A stretch of 64,000 nt of DNA from Paludibacter sp. (lineage in GTDB: Bacteria > Bacteroidota > Bacteroidia > Bacteroidales > Paludibacteraceae). Shown piece after piece: positions 57,467 through 64,000 of this stretch. The DNA is taken from assembly GCA_023666945.1 (NCBI GenBank), contig JAMPAY010000007.1:46290-110289 (forward strand), read 5' to 3'. The position numbers and the translations under genes were made by a program. The stretch's first letter is position 1, and each line of letters starts with the position of its first letter. The notes beneath the pieces were generated by a model that saw nothing but the letters and a program-made list of their open reading frames with translations, did not search any database and had not been told where the DNA came from.

Positions 57467-57497
57467 TTTGGTATATTGAAGAAAAAATGTAACTTTG
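57467..57497 (+). promoter_or_regulatory. Consensus promoter with a long leader to the TRL-like gene
   Basis: TTTG (57467-57470), 19 bases, TAACTTTG (57490-57497). The next intact gene starts 320 bases later, leaving room for a small gene or leader RNA. Confidence 0.65.
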
Positions 57498-57603
57498 CAA
57501 AGCGAATGATGTATTTCATTCGGGGAATCTGTCAGTGGATAGTTCCCTTTTTTTATAAGAAGCGTTAGTTTTTCTGGTATTCGAAAATCGCCAAAACTTT
57601 CAG

Positions 57604-57782
57604 ATGCACAAAGAAAAACAATCCGAACGTCTACGCCGTTCATATTACACGTATGCCTATGGTATATCGGTAATATTGATGCGTGTGGTGTGATTGTTTA
57701 TTTGTGCATGGTGTTTGGCGATACCTCGAATACGATAAACTATCAGTCCTCACGCTTTTTTTATAGTATGTTTTATGTTTGA
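57604..57782 (+). pseudogene. Possible small membrane protein broken by one base
   Basis: ATG at 57604 opens MHKEKQSERLRRSYYTY, then AYGISVILM, and stops early. Restoring one G near 57681 (ATGCGT to ATGGCGT) continues into CGVIVYLCMVFGDTSNTIN and YQSSRFFYSMFYV, ending at 57782. The result would be a 59-residue protein with a basic N-terminus and one membrane helix. I know no family for it. It may be a chance frame; the coding look of both halves is the only support. Confidence 0.3.
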
Positions 57783-57816
57783 GAGGGGGACGTCAACACA
57801 CAAATGTTTTTAAGCG

Positions 57817-58128
57817 ATGAAAAAAAGTCGTATGATGCTTATTGGTGCTCTTTGTGCATTGGTAATGACAAGTTGTGGTACCACTGGTATGGTGGGAACC
57901 ATTTTTACAGGTTATACCGAACCTGCGATGGTAACTTCTAATTCATTGGGCAGAAAATGTGGCACTGCTAAAACTGTCAGTGTTTTGGGTATTGTTGCTG
58001 TAGGTGATGCCGGTGTACAACAGGCTGCCATGATGGGTGGTATAACAAAGATCAGCCACGTAGACAAGAAAGTTGTCAGTGTACTCGGTTTATTTACCGT
58101 TAATAAATATTATGTTTACGGAGAGTAA
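57817..58128 (+). CDS. TRL-like family lipoprotein
   Basis: The 103-residue protein has a lipoprotein signal (LCALVMTSC, Cys20). The TRL-like fold shows as GTIFTGYTEPAMVTSNS, GTAKTVSVLGIVAVGDAGVQQAAMMGGI and KISHVDKKVVSVLGLFTVNKYYVYG. These small lipoproteins are common in Bacteroidetes and spirochaetes; their job is not known. Length is typical. It is followed 56 bases on by a second small secreted protein. Confidence 0.85.
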   Translation: MKKSRMMLIGALCALVMTSCGTTGMVGTIFTGYTEPAMVTSNSLGRKCGTAKTVSVLGIVAVGDAGVQQAAMMGGITKISHVDKKVVSVLGLFTVNKYYVYGE

Positions 58129-58184
58129 ATAATCTTTCATACAAGAAATGTATTCGTTCGTGCATTTCTTGTTTTTGTTTTGTT

Positions 58185-58775
58185 ATGAAAAGGGTACTGA
58201 TGATAGTATGTATGCTATCGATAGGTATGGCTAATACTATTGCTGAAAAGTTGGAGGATAGATATATCATGCAACCGACACAGGGTGGCTTGTTATATTT
58301 TATTCTTCCTTATGAAGTGCCGGGACAGCAAAAAAATCCTCCGGTGGAGTTGGATGTTACCTATATTACAGGACAAGATTCGGTTAGAGTGAATATGACG
58401 GTTTTGCACGATGTGCTATTGGAAACCGATTCAATTGTATTTGATACGAAATCTGCTTTTACAATAACCGGTTTTGAAACGTTCTTCATTAACAAGAAGG
58501 GGAAGAAATACATGCATCGCTATAGTTGTTGTTTCCCCTATGCGTATTGGCAACGGATGTATGCCGAGCGTCAGCCTTTTCAGTTGCAAATACATGCAAA
58601 AGAGGGAGTACTTACCTATGGTTTTGCTGCAGGAAAATGGGAGAAAGAACAAATTTGGATGCAACAGATTTTGCAACTTATCAGTCGGAATAGTAACGCT
58701 GACAGCATACAAACGGCATCTCTATTCGGAGTCCGGCCTTATGTTTCTTATCAAAAGAGGCTGCGTTTGTTTTAA
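58185..58775 (+). CDS. Small secreted protein of unknown function
   Basis: The 196-residue protein has a signal peptide (MKRVLMIVCMLSIGMANTIA) and a beta-rich body (GGLLYFILPYEVPG, LDVTYITGQDSVRVNMTV). A cysteine pair sits in RYSCCFPYAYW, with a short helix near the end. I recognise no family. Its last codons overlap the terminator that follows. Confidence 0.65.
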   Translation: MKRVLMIVCMLSIGMANTIAEKLEDRYIMQPTQGGLLYFILPYEVPGQQKNPPVELDVTYITGQDSVRVNMTVLHDVLLETDSIVFDTKSAFTITGFETFFINKKGKKYMHRYSCCFPYAYWQRMYAERQPFQLQIHAKEGVLTYGFAAGKWEKEQIWMQQILQLISRNSNADSIQTASLFGVRPYVSYQKRLRLF

Positions 58776-58787
58776 CGCAGCCTCTTT
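58754..58787. terminator. Bidirectional terminator
   Basis: AAAGAGGCTGCGTT and AACGCAGCCTCTTT form a perfect 14-base stem with a 6-base loop, overlapping the stop of the plus-strand gene and lying 22 bases from the end of the minus-strand gene. Confidence 0.85.
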
Positions 58788-58808
58788 CCTGATAAATTCA
58801 GAGAAAAC

Positions 58809-61800
58809 TTATTTTACGATCTTTATATTACCGTCGATACCTTGTACCAGATAAACACCGTTAGGCAGATAACCAAGGTCGCAATCATTGTTAGTGCTGG
58901 TTATCAAGCGTCCCGTGGTGTCGAATATATGCAACCATAATCCGTTACTATTGTGCAAGGTCTGTCCGTCAAACCACACGCCTTCCAACATAACGGCATC
59001 TAATGCCGTTTCTACGGATACGATAGCCTGATAAGTGCGTTTGTTGATATAGTCGCTTACTACGTAGGTCACACCGTAATGTTGATCGCTGAAATCAACA
59101 GTTTCACCACTGTTCGGACTGACGAATGTTCCCATACCGACTACCGCTACTTCAGGAGTAAGCGCACTCAAATCGGTGTCTTCCGGTAGTACAAGGCGAA
59201 TCGTTTGCTTGCTCTCATCTATAGTGGCGGAAACACCGTTGATGCTGAACGAACTGATGCGAAGTTCCGGTACACCAAACTCCGTATCTGATGACAATAG
59301 ATAAGAAATGATGTTGTCGGTCAGTCGCTTACCGCTTTCAGTCAAACCCTTGCTGCTGCTCTGTGACAAAGGCAGAAGCATATATTTTTCGCCTCGAACC
59401 GAAGCGGGTACCTCATGCAAGAAAGTGCTTTCTTTCCCGTCACTATAATAATCATCACCGCGTTTGGGAGCAGTGGCCAAACATAAACTGCCGCTAAGGG
59501 TCGTTTCTACGGGCATTAAACCTTTGTTGTCGACTACTTCATCAATCAATTGCAATAGCATTCCTTCTTTAGCACTCATGCCTTGGAATACAGGATGAGA
59601 GGGTTGAGTTACGATAATCTCTGTTGCACTGATACTGCCGTTATCTGCATAACCCCAATTCAATCGGGAAGCGGTGTACATAAAGCCTTTCAAGTTCAAT
59701 ACCGGCTTTTGCAAGGTACGAACTATCGACAAGGCTTCACCGTTGTTGGCATCAATGTTCTCCGAAAGAACTATCACATCGTAGTTCTCGTACTGAACTG
59801 CAGGACGCATACTCTCATCTGTCGGACGTGCGCTTACATCATATTTCTTAGAGAGATAGGCGTACATACCGTCCGCATAATCGTCTTTATAGAGATAAAG
59901 CAACGATTTGGCATTGGGGTCGATTACAACTATTTCTCCTTTTGCGCTGACGGGCTCTTTACCGGCATAGAGAGGCTCGGCTGTGATAGTGTAAGTATAG
60001 ATCTTCGGATAAGACGTTTCGGCAGCGGGAGTTCCCGATAGGGTTACTGTCCCGTTGTTGTATGTCCCTTGAATGCCGTTCGGCAGACCGCTTACGGTAG
60101 CATTCTTGGCAAACTTCACTGTCCATACTATAGGCACCAAGATTTGTGTCGCTTTCACTTTGGTTATAGAGTCGGCAGGAGCAATCAACATAGGGGAGGG
60201 AACATCTACTACGATTGTCCCTGTTAACGTATTACCGCCTGCTGCTGTCAGGGTATATGTGTAAGTACCCGCCTCCGTAGGAGTACCGACTATGCTGTAC
60301 TGATTCTTTTCTTTGTCTTGAGTCACGCTCAAACCTGCAGGAGTATTACTCCACGAAAAGGTTATATCATCATCTCTCAACGCATCGTAATCAAATGTAA
60401 TAGGAGTCATCAGGTCGTTTATCCACACAGTATGTTCCGTTCCGTTCGTAGCACGTACCTCTGTTTGTACCTTGAAACTACCTGTACATTCCGATGCCAC
60501 AGATCCGTTCTTGTCCAAGGCTACCACTCTGTAAGTATAAGTACCCACAGCGCAGTTGGCTGTACCTGTCAATTGAAGCGTATCACCAACCGTATTCATC
60601 GGCAACAAACTAATACCTGTCGCAGACGAACCGTCCCATTCCAAACGTGCCGATACGTAGTTGCGGATAGCATAGGTAATGGGCGATAATGGGCGAGTCT
60701 GATTCACTATTTGAGTCTTGTCGTCACCTGCTACATACTTCACACGTGGTGCATCGCTCACGCGCAACGAAAAACCGTACAGATAATTGTTGCTACCACC
60801 TATACCACGTACCTCTATAATATGTTCATCCGTCGTCATATCAAACGAACGAAGAGTGGCAGACGTTGCAAGCGACATGGACTGCTTGATACCGTCTATC
60901 GATACCTCAAAGTGTTTGCCTTTGCTTTCTGTCGCATTATTGTCCTTGGCAACAATGCGGAATTGGTCATAACCCTTTATGCGTAACGTCACTTTCGTAT
61001 CGTTATATATTTTGAAGTCACCGTACATCTCCGCAAACTCCGCAGTAGCAGAGGCTTTTGACGAACCCGAAGTACCGCCTTCCAAACTGCTTACAGTTCC
61101 TTCTATCCAACCGTCTGTCGAACTGAAAGAGGTCTCCGTCGCATCTGAAACAAGGTTATAAGTAACAGCGTTTGTCGTACCCACTGCAGGCTTCTTGTCT
61201 ACGCGAGTCGTATAGTAAACTTCATATTCACGCCCTTGATACTGAACCAAAGGAGTACCGTATCCTCCGCCACGAATATCCGACTCGTATCTCTCTGGTT
61301 CGTGACAACGCAAGTGCGATTGAGGCAGGGCTACTTTGAAACGAATGCTATAGGTCTGGGTTGTACCGTCTTCTGCCGTCACGGTTATGATTGTGTTACC
61401 GGGGAGAGATGTGGCATTACTCACCGTGCAGGTTGCTTTGCTATCGTGTACGGTAGCAGTGGTTGCCGGTACTGTAGTAGTCCCTGCAGGGAGGTCATAC
61501 GCATAGTCATACGTCGTAGGGGAAAATCCGGGCAACAAACTGCCGCCAACCGATATGCTGCTCAACGTCGCATCACTCGATTTCGGAGGGGCTACCGTCA
61601 ACGTTACACTATAAGCCGTCGTGTTGCTGCCTTTTATGGCAGTATAAGTAATCGTACTGCTGAAGTTCTGTGCTCCCGTAGGCGTGTAGGAGTCCGCATT
61701 GGTGAGAGCAACTGTAGGTGTCAGATTTGTGAGCGAAGTTCCATAAGGCAATGTTGCCATGATAGTCTTTGCCGATTGATTGATGGTTGCGCTTACGCCT

Positions 61801-62639
61801 GCTACCGTAAACCCGCTGATAAGAGGCGCGGTCGTTTGAGTGAAATTGATGGTATAGATCTGTGTCGTACCATCTTCTGCCGTCACTTTTACTGTGGCAC
61901 TTCCGTTCATTCCGGTCGGCTGCGTAATACTGCAGGTCGCCTTGTTATCATTCGTTGTAGCCTCCACTTTCGGTACAGTATTCTGCGATGCGGGAATAGC
62001 ATACGAATAAGTAGTTACATTTGGGGTAAAACCGCTAATCGTTACACCGTCTATACGCAAATCCGACAAACTTGCATCACTCGATTTTACAACATTCCCC
62101 GCATGCGTAATTTTTATGTTATCCAAACCGGCATGTTTACCCGAAGACGAAGCATACATATAAAATTGTACTTTACCGTTACACGGACTCGGTACATTCA
62201 CCGAATAGCCCGTTGCCCACTTCTTCGTACCGCTCGAACCAAACGTACTCTTTGTCGTACCCTCCGATATGAGAGTAACCTCCGTATTGTCCTCTTTGAT
62301 TATTTTGAGAGTGAAATTGGGTTTGCTGTTATCCGTCGATACGGCATCAAATGTAATGTTGGATATACCGGTATATTCTTCCACGGTGGTCATCGTCAAA
62401 CTCTGCTTGCTCTTGTTCACGAAACTCATCGCAAAAAATGGAGTACTACTGCTCAATCCTTGGTAATTGCTTGATAAAGAATACTGCACATAAGATGGGT
62501 CACTCACTTTTATATCCCACAACGACAAATCATTGACGCCGTTGAAATCGTAGGTGAACGTTTCGGCAGAAACCGTCGGTATTGTCAACATAAATCCTAT
62601 TGCTAATGCCAATAGGCTCTTTTGTACTATGTTTTTCAT
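58809..62639 (-). CDS. T9SS-sorted multidomain cadherin-like/Ig surface protein, 1276 aa
   Basis: A signal peptide (residues 1-25) is followed by a jelly-roll-like domain (FTYDFNGVNDLSLWDI, to about 180). Then come cadherin-like beta-sandwich repeats: two of SDASLSDLRIDGV.../SSDATLSSISVGG... type, each ending VTAEDGTTQ-Y-I-F, with a DUF5018-like unit between (ISGFTVAGVSATI). An unusual segment CHEPERYESDIRGGGYGTP follows at about 445. Two Ig-like units (GTYTYRVVAL; GTYTYTLTAAGG) precede an alpha/beta domain at about 905-1110 (SLLYLYKDDYADGMYAYL, DVIVLSENID) resembling a ThuA/glutamine-amidotransferase-like fold. A further DUF5018-like unit and a T9SS sorting domain (LWLHIFDTTGRLI, LPNGVYLVQG) end it. 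Glycan binding or degradation is likely; no catalytic residues identified. Confidence 0.8.
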   Translation of the reverse strand: MKNIVQKSLLALAIGFMLTIPTVSAETFTYDFNGVNDLSLWDIKVSDPSYVQYSLSSNYQGLSSSTPFFAMSFVNKSKQSLTMTTVEEYTGISNITFDAVSTDNSKPNFTLKIIKEDNTEVTLISEGTTKSTFGSSGTKKWATGYSVNVPSPCNGKVQFYMYASSSGKHAGLDNIKITHAGNVVKSSDASLSDLRIDGVTISGFTPNVTTYSYAIPASQNTVPKVEATTNDNKATCSITQPTGMNGSATVKVTAEDGTTQIYTINFTQTTAPLISGFTVAGVSATINQSAKTIMATLPYGTSLTNLTPTVALTNADSYTPTGAQNFSSTITYTAIKGSNTTAYSVTLTVAPPKSSDATLSSISVGGSLLPGFSPTTYDYAYDLPAGTTTVPATTATVHDSKATCTVSNATSLPGNTIITVTAEDGTTQTYSIRFKVALPQSHLRCHEPERYESDIRGGGYGTPLVQYQGREYEVYYTTRVDKKPAVGTTNAVTYNLVSDATETSFSSTDGWIEGTVSSLEGGTSGSSKASATAEFAEMYGDFKIYNDTKVTLRIKGYDQFRIVAKDNNATESKGKHFEVSIDGIKQSMSLATSATLRSFDMTTDEHIIEVRGIGGSNNYLYGFSLRVSDAPRVKYVAGDDKTQIVNQTRPLSPITYAIRNYVSARLEWDGSSATGISLLPMNTVGDTLQLTGTANCAVGTYTYRVVALDKNGSVASECTGSFKVQTEVRATNGTEHTVWINDLMTPITFDYDALRDDDITFSWSNTPAGLSVTQDKEKNQYSIVGTPTEAGTYTYTLTAAGGNTLTGTIVVDVPSPMLIAPADSITKVKATQILVPIVWTVKFAKNATVSGLPNGIQGTYNNGTVTLSGTPAAETSYPKIYTYTITAEPLYAGKEPVSAKGEIVVIDPNAKSLLYLYKDDYADGMYAYLSKKYDVSARPTDESMRPAVQYENYDVIVLSENIDANNGEALSIVRTLQKPVLNLKGFMYTASRLNWGYADNGSISATEIIVTQPSHPVFQGMSAKEGMLLQLIDEVVDNKGLMPVETTLSGSLCLATAPKRGDDYYSDGKESTFLHEVPASVRGEKYMLLPLSQSSSKGLTESGKRLTDNIISYLLSSDTEFGVPELRISSFSINGVSATIDESKQTIRLVLPEDTDLSALTPEVAVVGMGTFVSPNSGETVDFSDQHYGVTYVVSDYINKRTYQAIVSVETALDAVMLEGVWFDGQTLHNSNGLWLHIFDTTGRLITSTNNDCDLGYLPNGVYLVQGIDGNIKIVK

Positions 62640-62678
62640 GTGTTCTATAGTTTACGATTGAACGTATTATAACGACTA

Positions 62679-62686
62679 CAAAAGTA
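62679..62686 (-). promoter_or_regulatory. -7 box of the 1276-residue surface protein gene
   Basis: TACTTTTG on the minus strand, 39 bases before the ATG; no clear -33 element at the expected distance. Confidence 0.5.
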
Positions 62687-62700
62687 CGGCATAATTAGGG

Positions 62701-62728
62701 CTTATCCGTCGGAATTTTGACGGATAAG
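62701..62728 (-). terminator. Terminator of the ion channel gene
   Basis: CTTATCCGTC and GACGGATAAG form a perfect 10-base stem with an 8-base loop, 51 bases after the channel stop and just before the next promoter. Confidence 0.65.
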
Positions 62729-62779
62729 GTGGAAAAATTGATACAATAACACACCTGACGTACCCCCCCATGCCTACAA

Positions 62780-63589
62780 CTAACGCTCCGAATCCTGCTC
62801 TGCTCGTTCTTGCAGCAAACGGTCTATCTTTGCCTCCATCTGGCGGAGTTGTTCTTTCACATCATCGTTGTTGTCGCTCACCATCGCATCCACAAACACC
62901 GAGTTGATGAACGACATTCCGATAATACCGCCACCTACCAACAATATGCAGAAATAAGCACGGACCAAACCGCCAATGGCGGGAGAAGTAACTTGCACTA
63001 TCGCTTCCGGTATCTCATACCAACCCTCCACCGTAAACAAACGAAATACCGTATATATCGAGTTCAGCGGAGTCGAAAAATATTCCGGCACCAACTGCCT
63101 GAACAATGCGCAATTGATAAGACCTATTGTCACTATTATCACCAAGAAACCCAATAACACCGCATACGAATCTTTTAGCGCACGCCTGAAACCTTGCATA
63201 ATGGTGCTGATGTTCGGAAAGAAATGGATAATACGGAAAAAACGCAATACACGCAACAAACGTAAAGCCAATACAAACGACAACTGAGTAACCACGCAAG
63301 GAAACAAATCCACTATCAACGACGGTAACGATATCAACACCAGTATACCATCCATTCTGTTCCAACCCGACGACCAATAACCCTTTACACCGTACCTGAG
63401 ATGTTTTACAATCATCTCAATAATAAATATAACTGTACACGAAATGTCCGTTACCCGCAACCATACACCACTATACCCACATTCTGTCAAATAAATGCAA
63501 ACCGAATTGATAAAGATAACCGCGAGCATGGCTTTCTCGTTCAAAAAGAATGTGCTCAGTGGATGTTTTTGTAAGAATCTATGTTTCAT
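62780..63589 (-). CDS. Bacterial voltage-gated cation channel (NaChBac-like)
   Basis: The ATG at 63589 (MKHRFLQKHPLST) is preferred over an in-frame TTG five codons upstream. The 269-residue protein has six membrane helices. An S4 voltage sensor has spaced arginines (LALRLLRVLRFFRIIHFF); an S5-P-S6 pore has filter RLFTVEGWYEIPE and the S6 helix GMSFINSVFVDAMV. A C-terminal coiled coil (DDVKEQLRQMEAKIDRLLQER) should hold the tetramer. The filter TVEGW differs from TLESW of NaChBac but keeps the key glutamate; sodium or calcium selectivity cannot be told. No partner genes are near. Confidence 0.9.
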   Translation of the reverse strand: MKHRFLQKHPLSTFFLNEKAMLAVIFINSVCIYLTECGYSGVWLRVTDISCTVIFIIEMIVKHLRYGVKGYWSSGWNRMDGILVLISLPSLIVDLFPCVVTQLSFVLALRLLRVLRFFRIIHFFPNISTIMQGFRRALKDSYAVLLGFLVIIVTIGLINCALFRQLVPEYFSTPLNSIYTVFRLFTVEGWYEIPEAIVQVTSPAIGGLVRAYFCILLVGGGIIGMSFINSVFVDAMVSDNNDDVKEQLRQMEAKIDRLLQERAEQDSER

Positions 63590-63604
63590 ACTATCTGTTC
63601 TCAA

Positions 63605-64000
63605 GAATATCTGTTAATACTATTGTCTGATTAAGGTCGCTTCTTGTCTTTTCGTTACCATGAAAAAATCGCTGCCTCTCAAAAAAATAAAAACTTTCAA
63701 CTATTGGTCAGTAGCAATAAAGTAAACTGTCTAAATCAACCAACGAAAGCGCAAAAATACTACTTTTCACCAAATCCTCCAACCCTCACTCCGCAAAAAA
63801 AAATTCCCCTGAAAATCAGGATACACATCCACACCGCACCCAATCTCTCACCGTACACTCAAACTCTCTCCCTCCTCGCACTCACTAAACAAAACCACCA
63901 ACCGAGCGAAACCACTCCCAATAGATTCCTTCAAGTTAATGTATCTATAATCCAACAATTGAAACCAACATAGTGTTTCAATTGTTGCGAGGAGTCGTTG
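63605..64000. other. G-poor, C/A-rich intergenic region at the window edge
   Basis: From about 63770 the plus strand is strikingly poor in G and rich in C and A. A 109-codon open frame (63644-63973) looks like a by-product of this composition, not a gene. TATTTTTG on the minus strand (63759-63752) could be a distant -7 box for the ion channel. Confidence 0.4.
63953..63987. repeat. 13-base inverted repeat ending the window
   Basis: CAACAATTGAAAC (63953-63965) and GTTTCAATTGTTG (63975-63987), 9-base loop. The GTTTCAAT/ATTGAAAC ends recall CRISPR repeats, but only one copy pair is visible and the window stops 13 bases later. A terminator-like or mobile-element end is equally possible. Confidence 0.4.

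Noticed and set aside
61236..62474. Long plus-strand open frame (412 codons) opposite the 1276-residue gene
   Set aside because: It is antisense to a convincing gene with signal peptide and domain repeats, has no start signals, and its protein is an arginine/cysteine-rich by-product of codon bias. The same holds for long antisense frames at 26936-27712, 32692-33570 and 45253-46083.
63644..63973. 109-codon open frame at the right edge
   Set aside because: Low-complexity Pro/Thr/Lys/Asn composition, no start signal, and explained by the G-poor DNA.
63953..64000. CRISPR array
   Set aside because: Only one inverted pair is visible, no spacer-repeat spacing, no cas genes.

Overview
The window reads as chromosomal DNA of a Bacteroidales bacterium that has a type IX secretion system (T9SS). 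The evidence is: SusC/SusD and TonB-dependent receptors, five proteins ending in T9SS-type sorting domains, a MurF-alanine racemase fusion, lineage-typical families (DUF4494, the PUR-alpha-like DUF3276, a long NusB, YbbR next to YajC), and many promoters of the Bacteroidetes type (TTTG or TTG, 19-20 bases, TAnnTTTG). The pectin-directed enzymes fit a host-associated or plant-polysaccharide lifestyle. I would not name a genus.

Layout. 1-8.8 kb: an operon of three T9SS cargo proteins (the first cut by the window edge, the third 1659 residues of repeats) and an outer-membrane beta-barrel protein. 9.1-19.2 kb: a DUF4105/alkaline-phosphatase-like fusion, DUF4494, a YggS-type PLP protein, a TonB receptor, mutS and an orphan ABC ATPase. 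19.3-25.9 kb: a PUR-alpha-like protein facing a housekeeping operon nusB-yajC-ybbR-aminotransferase-rpoN-membrane protein. 25.9-33.8 kb (minus strand): dapA and a small pectin locus with a pectate lyase, susD and a frameshifted susC. 34.4-36.5 kb: topB. 36.5-38.6 kb: an AT-richer accessory patch holding two frameshift-riddled genes. 39.1-43.5 kb (minus strand): tyrS with polysaccharide export and tyrosine kinase genes. 44 kb: tRNA-Gln(CTG) and a broken lipoprotein-like gene. 44.7-47.5 kb: a T9SS pectinesterase. 47.7-57.3 kb: a U32 peptidase, lipB, an RNA methyltransferase, SUI1, a RecB/AddA-like helicase-nuclease and an eroded murF-alr fusion. 57.8-63.6 kb: small lipoproteins, a 1276-residue T9SS protein and a bacterial voltage-gated ion channel.

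How the genes work together. The pectate lyase (surface lipoprotein), SusC/D pair and T9SS pectinesterase would together demethylate, cleave and import pectin, but susC is disrupted here. The housekeeping genes (nusB, yajC, rpoN, mutS, topB, tyrS, lipB) look intact. This makes the frameshifts clustered at 36.5-38.6 kb more likely to be real decay than poor sequence.

The most unusual signals are not genes. Four intergenic sites each carry three copies of a short nACGA/G core at exact 11-base spacing upstream of unrelated promoters. Two promoters place the -7 box four bases before the only plausible ATG, implying leaderless mRNAs. U32 and lipB have interlocked divergent promoters. A hairpin arm contains a -7 box at two loci. 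The MurF half of murF-alr has lost about 200 residues in frame.
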